Assembly: GCF_023736155.1 (NCBI RefSeq)
Contig: NZ_JAMLJJ010000002.1
Coordinates: forward strand, 1 to 64,000
Reading direction: 5' to 3'
Source: Larsenimonas salina
Lineage (GTDB): Bacteria > Pseudomonadota > Gammaproteobacteria > Pseudomonadales > Halomonadaceae
Length of the DNA: 64,000 bases
The position numbers and the translations under genes were made by a program. This document shows positions 55,754-64,000 of this stretch, one piece after another. Under the pieces are notes generated by a model. It did not search any database. It worked only from the letters and a program-made list of their open reading frames with translations, and had not been told where the DNA came from. Positions within the stretch are counted from its first letter, which is position 1. Every line of letters begins with the position of its first letter.

Positions 55754-56773
55754 ATGAAAGCACTGGTCATTCATGGCAAACAGGATCTGCGCGAGCAGGA
55801 GTGGAACACGCCCGAGCCCGACGCCGGGCAGGTGCGGGTTCGCATCAGCTGGGGCGGCATCTGTGGCTCTGACCTTCATTACTATCACGAAGGTGCCAAT
55901 GGGGCATTCGTGGTGCGTGAACCCTTGATCCCGGGCCATGAACTGTCCGGTACCGTCGATCTTGACCCGTCGGGCGAGCTTGCGCCGGGCACGCCGGTCA
56001 CCTTTCATCCGGCCACGTTCGGCGAAAGCCAGCCGGGTCTTGAAGGGCTGCCGCACCTGTGGCCGAAAGGCGCGTATCTGGGGTCGGCCTCCACCACGCC
56101 GCACACCCAGGGTGGCATGAGTGAGTACCTGGTGGTGACGCGCGGCATGATTCGCGTGCTGCCGGAGGGGCTTCCGCTCAAGCGCGCCGCGCTTGCCGAG
56201 CCGCTTGCCGTTGCGCTTCATGGCATCAATGTGGCCGGCGGCGTCGAAGGCAAGCGGGTGCTGGTCTGCGGCGCAGGGCCGATTGGCCTTCTGACGGCGG
56301 CGGCGGCGGTGATTCAGGGCGCGCAGTCGGTCACGGTCACCGACGTGGTCAATGGCCCGCTTGAGCGCGCCCGCGCGCTTGGCGTTCATCACACCATCCG
56401 CATCGGTGAGCAGACGCCGGAGACCGAAGCCTTTGACGTTGCGCTCGAGTGCTCGGGTGTGCCGGCCTCGATCGATACCGCCATCCGTGCGGTGCGTCGC
56501 GCAGGCGTCATCGCCCAGATCGGCATGATGGGCGCCGGCGCCCAGCCGCTGGAGCTTGCCACATTGATCTCGAAGGAAATCCAGCTGCGCGGCTGCTTCC
56601 GGTTCAATCAGGAAGTGGATGAGGCCATTGAGCTTCTTGCCCGTGACGCCCGGTTCGATCAGGTCATCACGCATGAAGTGCCGGCCACCAACGCAGTCGA
56701 GGCGTTCGCGACCGCCAAGGACGCCGAGGCGTCCGGCAAGGTGTTGATCGAGCTGTGGCCCGAAACGCATTGA
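55754..56773 (+). CDS. idnD: L-idonate 5-dehydrogenase, zinc-dependent
   Basis: 339-residue medium-chain dehydrogenase that oxidises L-idonate to 5-ketogluconate. Zinc-site sequence GGICGSDLHYYHEGANG (about 35-51) and GHELSGTV; nucleotide-binding VLVCGAGPIGLLTAAAAV (about 170-187). One unusual point: the structural-zinc cysteine cluster near residue 90-115 is replaced by a loop without the four cysteines, as in several idonate dehydrogenases. It is last of the operon, with a terminator 85 bp on. Confidence 0.87.
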   Translation: MKALVIHGKQDLREQEWNTPEPDAGQVRVRISWGGICGSDLHYYHEGANGAFVVREPLIPGHELSGTVDLDPSGELAPGTPVTFHPATFGESQPGLEGLPHLWPKGAYLGSASTTPHTQGGMSEYLVVTRGMIRVLPEGLPLKRAALAEPLAVALHGINVAGGVEGKRVLVCGAGPIGLLTAAAAVIQGAQSVTVTDVVNGPLERARALGVHHTIRIGEQTPETEAFDVALECSGVPASIDTAIRAVRRAGVIAQIGMMGAGAQPLELATLISKEIQLRGCFRFNQEVDEAIELLARDARFDQVITHEVPATNAVEAFATAKDAEASGKVLIELWPETH

Positions 56774-56841
56774 TGCCTGGGGACATGCTGCACGAGTACA
56801 TGCTGCCCGAGCACAGGCTGCTTGGGTACGTGCTGACGTGA
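56773..56841 (+). repeat. 15-nt tandem repeats with a 22-codon frame
   Basis: Right after idnD, four imperfect units of exactly 15 nt follow (56783-56797, 56798-56812, 56813-56827, 56828-56842; lead unit ACATGCTGCACGAGT). A frame starting in the TGATG overlap with the idnD stop encodes MPGDMLHEYMLPEHRLLGY and three more residues with a five-residue period. Whether it is translated is unknown. Confidence 0.4.
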
Positions 56842-56857
56842 TCGTGTGCTCGACCGT

Positions 56858-56885
56858 AAAAAGCCCGCCATTTGGCGGGCTTTTT
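56858..56885. terminator. Bidirectional intrinsic terminator
   Basis: AAAAAGCCCGCC-ATTT-GGCGGGCTTTTT is a symmetric stem flanked by A and T runs. It lies between the convergent idn operon and the YncE-like gene and can stop transcription from both sides. Confidence 0.88.
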
Positions 56886-56926
56886 ATGGTCAGGGCGCTG
56901 TGCGGGCGCCTTGATGGCGCGGCGGA

Positions 56927-58060
56927 CTAATTTTTCGCGGGGGAAAGCGTTGCGACGTGATCCGGTTTTTCCGCCTTGTAGACCTCGCCGACTTTTTTGA
57001 TCGGCTGCTTGAGCGTAAGCCAGACGCGCTTTCCATCCGGTGACAGCGCAAGGCTATTGGGCATGGCGGTCTCGAGCGGCAGCTGCCCTTCAAGGCTTAA
57101 CTCATCGGTGTCGATGATCGAAAGCTTCTTGGCGTCGCGCTGGCTCACCAATAGACGGTGCTCGGGGGCGTCGAAGGCAGCCGCCAGGCTGTCACCCCCG
57201 AGGTCGATCGAGGTGACCTGCTTGCCGGTTCGGGTATCCAACACAGTTACGGCGTTGCTTTTGGCGTGGGTCACGAACAGGTGGTGATTGGCCTTGTCCA
57301 GCGCCAGGTTAAGCGGGCTTTTGCCGCCGGTGGGCCACTGATCGACGAGGGTGTTGTCGGTGGTATCGACCACCCGCACGGCGTTGTCCTTGTAGGTCGA
57401 GACGAAGAGCCGGTCCGTGTCTGCGTCAAGCGCCAGGCCCGTGGCCCACTCACCAAACCCGGTAACGGTCTTTTCAAGCGCGAAGCGTTTGGTATCGACC
57501 ACCCACAGCACGCTCTCGGTGCCGACACCTGAAATGTAGAGCGTCTGGCCATCAGGGGAGAGCACCAGCTGGCGTGGGTTCGGGCCGAACGGTTTTTCCT
57601 CGCCCTCGGCCGGCTCCGGCGCGGGCTTGGCCAGTTGCAGGGTTTCGGTGGCCCCGGTGTCAACGTTCAACCGAATAAGGCTCTGATCGAGCGTGTCGCC
57701 CAGATACAGTGTTTTGGTGGCCTCATCGAATGCCAGCCCGAACGCCTGGCCCGGCAGCGCCCAGCGTTTTTGAACCTCGAGCGAGTCCGGGTCGAGCTGA
57801 TAGACCACCCCCTTGGCGTCGTCCTCGAACCCGCCGGCACTGGCCACGAACAGCGCGTCCATGGACGGACTGTAGGCAAGCTCATAAAGCGCCTGGGCCA
57901 ATGCCCGGTCCGTTCGCACCTGCCAGTTGGCGGCGGGCAGGGTTTGCGTGTCGACCGCGCTCGATGCGGTGGCCGTGTCGGCCGCGCTTGCGGGCAGCGC
58001 CCAGAGCGGCAGAGTCGAAAGGGCCCCGATGAGTAGCGCGCGCGAGCGTTTGATAACCAT
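56927..58060 (-). CDS. YncE-like periplasmic beta-propeller protein
   Basis: 377 residues with a signal peptide (1-27, ending ALPASA) and about seven YVTN-type blades, each with an LxLSPDG or LALD-like stretch followed by LFV/LYI and a VVDT-type strand. E. coli YncE is a periplasmic propeller induced by iron starvation. It is divergent from a TonB receptor and shares its Fur boxes, so it is likely made with the receptor during iron limitation. Molecular function unknown for the family; a role at the receptor or in the cell envelope is inferred. Confidence 0.8.
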   Translation of the reverse strand: MVIKRSRALLIGALSTLPLWALPASAADTATASSAVDTQTLPAANWQVRTDRALAQALYELAYSPSMDALFVASAGGFEDDAKGVVYQLDPDSLEVQKRWALPGQAFGLAFDEATKTLYLGDTLDQSLIRLNVDTGATETLQLAKPAPEPAEGEEKPFGPNPRQLVLSPDGQTLYISGVGTESVLWVVDTKRFALEKTVTGFGEWATGLALDADTDRLFVSTYKDNAVRVVDTTDNTLVDQWPTGGKSPLNLALDKANHHLFVTHAKSNAVTVLDTRTGKQVTSIDLGGDSLAAAFDAPEHRLLVSQRDAKKLSIIDTDELSLEGQLPLETAMPNSLALSPDGKRVWLTLKQPIKKVGEVYKAEKPDHVATLSPAKN

Positions 58061-58143
58061 GATGATTCCCTGCAGTTGTGTCGATGTGTGGCGTGTCGAG
58101 GTAATTCGTTGGTATGTAACTCGGCGGTTATGCCGATGCTAAC

Positions 58144-58184
58144 GATTATGATAGTCATTGCTAAATTGTAATGATTCTCATGAG
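58144..58184. promoter_or_regulatory. Overlapping Fur boxes between yncE-like gene and TonB receptor
   Basis: Two neighbouring matches to the Fur consensus: GATTATGATAGTCATTG (about 58144-58160) and TTGTAATGATTCTCATGAG (58166-58184), the second very close to canonical. They sit between two divergent starts (58060 and 58257) and should repress both genes when iron is ample. Confidence 0.7.
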
Positions 58185-58256
58185 CCTATATGATCGGCGC
58201 GCGCTTTTCATCCGCAACACTTAAAAAATAAATGCAGGTACGCAGGGTCATCTCTC

Positions 58257-60425
58257 ATGTCGACTACTTTTCCTCGCCGGCTGGGCTTCGGGACCGGCCT
58301 GCTCATGCTTGGCGTCACGCCGGCGCTCGCGCTCGAAACCGATGACACCGTAACCGTCACCTCGACCGCGCTTGCCATCCAGGGCGACACGCCGGTGCCG
58401 GTTTACGCGGGCGCTCAGGTGGCCAATGGCGCTCGAGTAGGTCTTTTGGGTGAAAAACGGGCTCAGGAGGTGCCGTTCAGTGTGATCGGCTTTACCGAGA
58501 CACTGATCGAGAATCAACAGGCCGATACCCTCGGCGATGTGCTTCGAAACGATGCCGCCGTGCAGGTCGGTACCGGCTTTGGTAACTACTCGGAATCGTT
58601 CAAGGTGCGCGGCTTTGATCTCTATGGGGACGATATTTCCTACGGCGGGCTCTACGGCGTACTCCCCCGTCAGTTGATCGATACCCGCCTCATGGGGCGG
58701 GTCGAGCTGTTCCGAGGTGCGAGTGCGTTTGCCAACGGCGTGCCGGCGGCGGGCACTGGCGTGGGCGGGGCGGTCAATATCGAGCCTCGGCGCGCGAAGG
58801 ATGAGCCCATCACGCGCATTACCACCGGCTATTCAGTAGACAGCACGATCGACACCACGCTGGATGTCGGGCGTCGGTTCGGCGAAGACAACGAGTACGG
58901 CGTGCGAGCGACGGCGACACGCTCACGCGGTGACGGGGCCATCGACGATGAGGCTCGCCGAAACACCGCAGCCGTGGTCGGCCTCGATTATCGCGGCCAG
59001 CGCGGGCGCGTCTCACTGGATGTGGGGCATCAGAAAACCATCATTGAAGGTGGCCGGCTCAACGTGAGTCTGGCCGGCTATGGCGGGCGTGACGTCCCAA
59101 GCGTTCCCGATGCGAGTGCCAATTACGTGCCTGCGTGGAACCGCGCAAGCCTCGAGACCAACTTCGCCATGCTTCGTGGCGAATACGACCTGAGCCCCCA
59201 GTGGACCGGATTTGCCGCCCTCGGCGGTAACCGAACGCACGAGCGAAGCCTCAGCGGATCACTGACCGTGAGCGACGAGGCCGGCAACGCCACGGTCTCT
59301 CAGATGGATACGGCCTATCAGTCGGAATCGTTTGCACATCAGCTCGGGCTTCGCGGCGAGCTCGACACCGGGCCGGTTTCCCACCAGCTCACGCTTGGTT
59401 ATTCGGGCGTGTACGCCCGCAAGGACGTGGCCTACGCCGGCAATTTCGCTGGCGTAGCGACAACGCTCCATGACCCGGCGGACATTCCTGAGCGTGAGAC
59501 GACCTTGAGTGCGGGCGACATGAGTGACCCCGAAACCACCGGGCGTACCCGCACCAGCGGCGTTTCGATGTCGGATACACTAGGCCTTTTCGAGGACCGC
59601 CTGTTGGTGACCTTCGGCGCGCGCTATCAGGAACTCGAGGTGACCAACTACGCATACGATGGCGGGTTTTCCAATCGGTTTCGCGCCGCGCGTGTCACGC
59701 CGGTCTATGGCGTGGTGATCAAGCCCACCGACACGCTGTCACTCTACGCCAACCACATCGAGGCGCTGCAGCCGGGGGGCAGTGCGCCTATTAATAACGG
59801 GAATGACACCGTCGAAAACGGAGGCGAGATTCTCGGCATCGTCCGCTCGACGCAGGACGAGGTGGGCGTCAAGGTCGATTACGGCACCCTCGGTGGCGGC
59901 ATCAGCCTGTTCCAAATCAAACAGCCCCAGGTCGCGATCACTGACAACGTTGCCGGCTACGACGGCGAACAGCGTAACCGCGGCCTCGAACTCAATGTCT
60001 TTGGCGAGCCGATCGAGGGGGTGCGTGTTCTGGCAAGCGCAAGCTGGATGGACCCCGAGCTTCGAGGGACCACTGGCGGTGCCAACGACGGGAATGACGC
60101 CCCTGGCGTGCCCGGCTATCGCTATGTGCTTGGCGGGGAGTGGGACCTGCCGGCGCTCGATGGCCTGACCGCCACCGGGCGTGTGACCCGGACAGGGTCG
60201 CAGTACGTCGACGCCGCCAACGAGCTCAGTGTTGATGCCTGGACCCGGCTCGATCTCGGCCTTCGCTATCGCATGCCGATGAACGGCTCGGCCCTGATCT
60301 GGCGGCTCAACGTCGATAACGTGACCGATGCGGCGTACTGGGCCTCGGCCTCGACCACCGGATCGCAGACGCTGCTGCAGGGGCGGCCACGGACGGTCAA
60401 GCTTTCGGCCACGCTCGATTTCTAG
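58257..60425 (+). CDS. TonB-dependent siderophore receptor
   Basis: 722-residue outer-membrane receptor. A signal peptide occupies about 1-25. A plug domain (about 65-180) contains VPFSVIGFTETLIENQQADTLGDVLRN (only its type is noted) and the TonB-receptor signature with VELFRGASAFANGVP and GGAVNIEPRRA. A 22-strand barrel follows and ends in Phe. The sequence is of the FhuA/FpvA/FcuA-like siderophore group, probably for ferric hydroxamates. Fur boxes upstream support an iron substrate. Its neighbour behind a cobalamin riboswitch raises the alternative of cobalt or cobalamin uptake, which I consider less likely. Confidence 0.88.
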   Translation: MSTTFPRRLGFGTGLLMLGVTPALALETDDTVTVTSTALAIQGDTPVPVYAGAQVANGARVGLLGEKRAQEVPFSVIGFTETLIENQQADTLGDVLRNDAAVQVGTGFGNYSESFKVRGFDLYGDDISYGGLYGVLPRQLIDTRLMGRVELFRGASAFANGVPAAGTGVGGAVNIEPRRAKDEPITRITTGYSVDSTIDTTLDVGRRFGEDNEYGVRATATRSRGDGAIDDEARRNTAAVVGLDYRGQRGRVSLDVGHQKTIIEGGRLNVSLAGYGGRDVPSVPDASANYVPAWNRASLETNFAMLRGEYDLSPQWTGFAALGGNRTHERSLSGSLTVSDEAGNATVSQMDTAYQSESFAHQLGLRGELDTGPVSHQLTLGYSGVYARKDVAYAGNFAGVATTLHDPADIPERETTLSAGDMSDPETTGRTRTSGVSMSDTLGLFEDRLLVTFGARYQELEVTNYAYDGGFSNRFRAARVTPVYGVVIKPTDTLSLYANHIEALQPGGSAPINNGNDTVENGGEILGIVRSTQDEVGVKVDYGTLGGGISLFQIKQPQVAITDNVAGYDGEQRNRGLELNVFGEPIEGVRVLASASWMDPELRGTTGGANDGNDAPGVPGYRYVLGGEWDLPALDGLTATGRVTRTGSQYVDAANELSVDAWTRLDLGLRYRMPMNGSALIWRLNVDNVTDAAYWASASTTGSQTLLQGRPRTVKLSATLDF

Positions 60426-60493
60426 CAAGTAGAGCGTTGCGCTGTTGACTATCCCCCCGCCGGCTCTGCAAGCGGGGAGGGGCTTGGCCTGGC

Positions 60494-61165
60494 TCAGGCC
60501 GGGTGGAGCAGCCGCCGGGTGAACAGCACCGTGCCCGAAAGACGATGCAGCCGCTTGGCCGCGGTCAGAACGCCCAGGTCGATCAAGGGTTCGAGCAGGA
60601 CGACCGACAGATAGGCCACACCGAACGTCACGATGGTCTCCGCATGTTCAAGTCCCTGACCGTAGACCGCCCAGAACGCCACCCAGGCAACGATACCGCC
60701 CTGATAGGCGGTTGAGAGCGTGAGTGCCTGAGCGTAGGTCAGATCAACGTAGCGCGTCCCTTTCGAAATCACGCGCCGGGCGAGGGCGTGGATGCCCAGA
60801 AGCGGTACCAGAAGCGTGGTCACGTTCATGCCGTACTGAGGAAGATCGAACGGCGCGAACAAAAGCCCCTGTACCAACAGGCCTCCGGCCAGGCCGACGG
60901 CGGCGGGGCCGGCACCGAACAGCAGTAAAAGCGTCGAGCCTAAAATCAGGTGCACCTCCGAGACGCCGACCGGGTGATGCGGCAGCACCTGAAAGAAGCC
61001 GAACACCAAAAGCGTCGACAGCATGCTTTTGAGTATGGCGCCCGTAAGGCCGCCCCGGGAAACGCTTTTCCAGACAAGACGGGCCGAAAGCGCAAGCGCC
61101 CCTGCCGCGGTTGCGTAACTCAACAGCAGTTTGGCGCCGGTCACGACGCCCGGTTCGATATGCAT
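60494..61165 (-). CDS. CbiM-like cobalt/nickel transport membrane protein
   Basis: 223 residues with about six membrane helices, beginning MHIEPGVVTGAK as CbiM/NikM proteins do (the N-terminal His-containing tail binds the metal). ATG 61165 is the family start, with GGAG 9 nt upstream. The cobalamin riboswitch ends about 47 nt ahead. Energising partners (CbiN, CbiQ, CbiO) are absent, so it either works alone, as reported for some CbiM-like proteins, or with components encoded elsewhere. Predicted job: cobalt import for cobalamin synthesis, shut off when cobalamin is plentiful. Confidence 0.82.
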   Translation of the reverse strand: MHIEPGVVTGAKLLLSYATAAGALALSARLVWKSVSRGGLTGAILKSMLSTLLVFGFFQVLPHHPVGVSEVHLILGSTLLLLFGAGPAAVGLAGGLLVQGLLFAPFDLPQYGMNVTTLLVPLLGIHALARRVISKGTRYVDLTYAQALTLSTAYQGGIVAWVAFWAVYGQGLEHAETIVTFGVAYLSVVLLEPLIDLGVLTAAKRLHRLSGTVLFTRRLLHPA

Positions 61166-61211
61166 GGGACTCACTCCATGGGCTGCACCCACCGCGCAGC
61201 GGTTGATAGAC

Positions 61212-61395
61212 AGTGTCCGGTCGGTCTCCTGGCTTGCGCGTCATGGCGACCTTCGGTCTTCCCAACCGCATTGGTCAGTGGCACATCGAGGGCGCTCGTC
61301 GCTTACAGTTGCGGGGGCAGCTTCGGCGTTGCACCGAATTCCCGGGAACGCCTGAGAGGCGTTCGTACCGAACGGCCACAGCATACGCTGTTCGA
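61212..61395 (-). promoter_or_regulatory. Cobalamin (B12) riboswitch
   Basis: On the minus strand the conserved pieces appear in order: GGGAATTCGGTGCAAC and GAAGCTGCCCCCGCAACTGT (about 61303-61345), GCCACTG (61276-61282), GGGAAG (about 61257-61263), and the 3' B12 box AAGCCAGGAGACC (about 61225-61237). This is the standard adenosylcobalamin riboswitch layout. It precedes the CbiM-like gene and should lower its expression when cobalamin is present. Confidence 0.93.
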
Positions 61396-61462
61396 AGGCC
61401 GTTACGTGTCGCCTTTTGGTACAAGAGCCGCGGGGGCCGCGTGCGGCTTACTGCGGCGCGTC

Positions 61463-62776
61463 TCATTCGGTTGTCAAGAGCGCGGCAATGCGGTGTTCAA
61501 GAAAGGCCCGGTGGTCGCGCACGGTGCAATCGGCGTAGGCAAAGGCCTGGGTGATGACGACCTGCCTGAAGCGCTCCGGGCGGGCGTCGATTTGGCTGCA
61601 TACGCTTGTCGCAAAGCGGCCGGGGGAGTCTGGCCAGAGCGCGTGAGCCCCGCGAATATGGCTGTGCGCCAGAATGCGCCCCCACGCGGCGGCGAGTTTT
61701 CGATAGGTCTTGGCCTTTTTGACCTTGTGGGTGGGGTAATCCTTCTTGAACGGGGAGCGCTCGCGCACCGAGAACACCTGGCCGTCCATGTCGAGCCAGC
61801 CAAGCCAGCAATCGGGGTGTTCGGCAAGCGCGCGAAAGGCGGCGGCGTGACGCTCGCCCTCGTGCGCGAAGGTCTCGTGCCAGAGCGCCCGGTTTTCATC
61901 GCTCATGCGCTGATAGGCGGTGGGGGGCGTCTGCGCCTTGACGTCCAGGATGACGTCATCGTCGACATTGCCGTTGCCGAGCAGTACGTAGAAGCGGTCG
62001 ATGCCGAGCGACCCGGTGCCCGCGCCGATGCGTCGGGCGGTGTCGAGCACCTTGAACGCTTCATCGCCGTCTCGTGGCTGGGTCCTCGTGGCCGGGTAGG
62101 TGTGGGTAATGGCATGGGTAAGCTGGCTTGCAAGGTGCGCCGGCAGTCGCTTGAGCTTGCCGGGGCGGTCGGCAAGACGGCGCTGGCCGTTTTCCTGTGC
62201 GGTCCATTTGGCCAGCAGGGCCGCACGGCTATTCTTGCGCGTGGTCTTTTCAAGAAACGGCAGCAGCCGCTTCGGTGCGTTCTCAAGGCTTACGGCCTCG
62301 GGCACGCCGCCCTGCTTGAAGCGGGCAAGTTCATTCTGATACGCCGCAATCAGGTGGGTGAGCGCTTTCGTGGTCGCGTCCGGGCCAAGGCCTGCATTTT
62401 CGCGCGCATCGAGCACGACGCTGATGGTCAGCCGCCAAAGATCGTACTGGTAATCGCCGATGAGGGCGTCGTCGAAGTCATCGAGGCCGTAGCGTACGGC
62501 GTCGTCATGATGGCCGTAGGCGCCAAAGTTGTAGACGTGGGCGTCGCCCTGCAGCCAGCTCTGGGTGTATTCGGTGCCCCCGAACAGCGCAAAGCGCCAG
62601 TCGTGCCACACGTCAGCCCAATAAAGGGCGTTGGCCCCTCGAAAGAACGCATACGGCGAGGCGCTCATCTTCAAAAAGCGGGCGCGTCGATCAGACTCAC
62701 TCAACCAGGCCGTGTCGGCATCGAGAATATCCAGCACGCGTCGGGCGCGGTTGTGGTGCTCAAGCAGTCGGGTCAT
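61463..62776 (-). CDS. DUF2252 family protein
   Basis: 437 residues from ATG 62776 (AGGAG 8 nt upstream). It shows the DUF2252 pattern: FLKMSASPYAFFRGANALYWAD near the start, WLQGDAHVYNFGAYG and FDDFD-like GLDDFDDALIGDYQYDLWRL (conserved acidic residues as in kinase-like folds), and RIGAGTGSLGIDRFYVLL. The fold resembles aminoglycoside-phosphotransferase-type kinases, but no substrate is known. Single gene; its 3' end lies next to the riboswitch of the next unit. Confidence 0.82.
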   Translation of the reverse strand: MTRLLEHHNRARRVLDILDADTAWLSESDRRARFLKMSASPYAFFRGANALYWADVWHDWRFALFGGTEYTQSWLQGDAHVYNFGAYGHHDDAVRYGLDDFDDALIGDYQYDLWRLTISVVLDARENAGLGPDATTKALTHLIAAYQNELARFKQGGVPEAVSLENAPKRLLPFLEKTTRKNSRAALLAKWTAQENGQRRLADRPGKLKRLPAHLASQLTHAITHTYPATRTQPRDGDEAFKVLDTARRIGAGTGSLGIDRFYVLLGNGNVDDDVILDVKAQTPPTAYQRMSDENRALWHETFAHEGERHAAAFRALAEHPDCWLGWLDMDGQVFSVRERSPFKKDYPTHKVKKAKTYRKLAAAWGRILAHSHIRGAHALWPDSPGRFATSVCSQIDARPERFRQVVITQAFAYADCTVRDHRAFLEHRIAALLTTE

Positions 62777-62895
62777 GCGGTGGCTCCTGAGGCGGCGAAA
62801 CCGGCCCGAGTGGCAAGCCACAAGGGCGCGGCGGTCGACGTCAAGGGTAGCCGATCCGACGCGTGAGAAAAGCGCTTTCGGGGAAGGCCACAGAC

Positions 62896-63792
62896 CTAAC
62901 GCGTGAGGCGGTGCTCGATAAGCCCGGGTGTGTCGACGCGCATCGAAAAAAGCGACCCGGAGAGCGGCGCCTGCGCAAGTGCCGCCTCGCTCAAGCCCTG
63001 GCGGGCCGAGGTGACAAAGAGCGTTTTTCGATCCGCCCCGCCAAAGGCGACCCGGGTGGGCTGAGGCACCGGCAGGGAGTGGGTTTCGCGCAGTACGCCG
63101 TTCTCGCTGAACCGGGCAATGGCGCTGCCGCCGTAGAGCGCGACCCAGTAATCGCCGGCCTCATCGACGGCGGCGCCGTCGGCCACTCCGGCAAGGCCCA
63201 GCGCCTTGAGATCGACAAACGTTTCCCGGGGCCCCAGTTGGCCCGTTGCCGGGTCGAGCGCGAACCGCTCGATGCGTCGTGACGGGCTGTCGGTGTGATA
63301 AAGCGTCCTGCCGTCGGGGCTCAATGCCAGCCCGTTGGCGACGGTAATGCCGTCAAGGTGGGGCGTCAGTCGGCCACCGTCGAAACAGAAAAGCCCCGCT
63401 CTGGCCTCGGCCTCCCCGGCGTGCTTGGTGCCGATCCAGAAGCGGCCGGCCGCGTCGCAGCGCCCGTCGTTGCACCAGCTTATATCGGGCGCCTGTGGCC
63501 CCGCAGCCAGAAGGGCCTCCTTCGCGCCGTGCGCGTCGAGCCGCCAAAGACCTGAGCGAAATGCCCCGACAAAGCCATCTTCGGTGAGCGCCACGCACGC
63601 CAGCGGCTCGTCAAAGACGCGGACTCGGTGCGCGCCGGTGGCGGGGTCAAAGGCGTGTAGCTCGCCGCCGTTGATATCAACGAAGTACAGCGTGGCCGCG
63701 CGGTCGTCCCAGAGCGCGGCTTCGCCCAGTGAGAGCGTCAGGGTCAGGCATGTGCTTAGACAAGGGCTTGAGTCTGGATAAGAGCTTGGCAT
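62896..63792 (-). CDS. SMP-30/gluconolactonase family protein
   Basis: 298-residue six-bladed propeller lactonase. A metal-binding Glu lies in LSLGEAALWDDR (about 17-28) and further ligands in WCNDGRCDAAGRFWIGT and VANGLALSPDGRTLYHTDS (Asn and Asp). It hydrolyses sugar lactones to sugar acids in the cytoplasm. GAGGAGG precedes ATG 63792. It lies 10 bp after a sugar MFS transporter on the same strand, so the operon probably oxidises an imported sugar via its lactone; arabinose or galactose would connect with the sugar-acid operon at 13.8-19.6 kb. Confidence 0.87.
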   Translation of the reverse strand: MPSSYPDSSPCLSTCLTLTLSLGEAALWDDRAATLYFVDINGGELHAFDPATGAHRVRVFDEPLACVALTEDGFVGAFRSGLWRLDAHGAKEALLAAGPQAPDISWCNDGRCDAAGRFWIGTKHAGEAEARAGLFCFDGGRLTPHLDGITVANGLALSPDGRTLYHTDSPSRRIERFALDPATGQLGPRETFVDLKALGLAGVADGAAVDEAGDYWVALYGGSAIARFSENGVLRETHSLPVPQPTRVAFGGADRKTLFVTSARQGLSEAALAQAPLSGSLFSMRVDTPGLIEHRLTR

Positions 63793-63802
63793 GACGGCCT
63801 CC

Positions 63803-64000
63803 TCAGGTGCCGATGTGCTTGAGTTTTTCGCCACGCATCAGCCGCTGCTCGATCTTCTCGAGCGAAATGCCCTTGGTCTCCGGCACCAGAAACAGCGTCA
63901 GTACGATGAAAAACAGGTTCAGACCGGCGTAGAGCCAGAAGGTATGGGCGTTGCCGAGGGTATTGAGCAGCGTCAAGAACGTCGCGCCGATGATCATGTT
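63803..64000 (-). CDS. Sugar porter MFS transporter, 3' end (partial)
   Basis: Only the last 65 codons are in the window. They encode two final membrane helices and the sugar-porter signature [13 protein letters not shown], followed by a short tail. This is typical of the MFS sugar porter family (for example AraE/GalP/XylE-like). The gene continues beyond position 64000. It is cotranscribed with the lactonase. Confidence 0.85.
   Translation of the reverse strand, partial: NMIIGATFLTLLNTLGNAHTFWLYAGLNLFFIVLTLFLVPETKGISLEKIEQRLMRGEKLKHIGT

Noticed and set aside
60950-62866. Plus-strand ORF of 638 codons across the riboswitch and the DUF2252 gene
   Set aside because: Antisense to cbiM-like, the riboswitch and the DUF2252 gene, all with strong family signals; no ribosome-binding site or domain.

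Overview
The window is a 64 kb piece of a GC-rich gammaproteobacterial chromosome. Its gene mix (ergothioneine synthesis, GntP-type sugar-acid transporters, molybdenum hydroxylases, Fur-type iron control, a type I-E CRISPR-Cas system, a polar-flagellum FliD) fits a moderately halophilic Halomonadaceae-like organism. That assignment is inference; there is no rRNA or other marker gene here to prove it.

Layout. (1) 1-1.2 kb is AT-rich and holds two related small membrane-protein genes, one frameshifted, with fragments around them. (2) 1.4-4.5 kb has an auxin-efflux-carrier gene broken by an in-frame amber codon, a solitary fliD with a long low-complexity insert, and a decayed tRNA-Thr-like sequence. 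(3) 4.7-10.2 kb has an AmiC-type amidase, a CynX-like transporter and the ergothioneine genes egtB and egtD. (4) 10.4-13.1 kb has two tandem sRNA genes, each with its own promoter, Fur box and terminator and a shared 40-nt core, closely resembling the PrrF family, followed by two related TupA-like ATP-grasp genes. (5) 13.8-20.8 kb is a sugar-acid operon (AraD1-family/ketoglutarate-semialdehyde dehydrogenase fusion, arabonate-type dehydratase, GntP permease) with a divergent LysR regulator. (6) 20.8-26.3 kb has housekeeping genes (TRIC channel, DCC protein, Mpg) and a sulfide/persulfide module (SQR, persulfide dioxygenase, a cysteine-synthase-like enzyme). (7) 26.5-29.9 kb is a TetR-controlled EmrAB-like pump. 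(8) 30.0-37.7 kb contains two complete head-to-tail copies of a three-subunit molybdenum aldehyde oxidoreductase; only the second carries a Tat signal. (9) 37.8-40.0 kb is a YccS/FUSC membrane protein. (10) 40.2-53.4 kb is a full type I-E CRISPR-Cas locus (cas3-cas8e-cse2-cas7-cas5-cas6e-cas1-cas2) and a 67-repeat array with two repeat versions. (11) 53.5-56.8 kb is an L-idonate/gluconate operon (permease, gluconate 5-dehydrogenase, idonate 5-dehydrogenase) behind two GntR-like operators. (12) 56.9-61.4 kb is a metal-uptake block: a YncE-like propeller protein and a TonB receptor share Fur boxes, and a CbiM-like permease sits behind a cobalamin riboswitch. (13) 61.5-64 kb has a DUF2252 gene, an SMP-30 lactonase and the 3' end of a sugar MFS transporter.

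How it fits together. Carbon metabolism is dominated by sugar acids: the 13.8-20.8 kb operon should turn a pentonate into alpha-ketoglutarate, the idn operon should turn idonate and 5-ketogluconate into gluconate, and the lactonase and sugar porter at the right edge could supply sugar acids. Iron links several parts: Fur boxes precede the twin sRNAs and the TonB/YncE pair, and the sRNA core is complementary to the ribosome-binding site of the first iron-sulfur molybdoenzyme operon.

The most interesting signals are the twin sRNAs, the AraD1-dehydrogenase fusion, and the CRISPR array. In the array, two overlapping spacers reveal an AAG protospacer-adjacent motif internally, and the two repeat versions differ by a compensated stem change.
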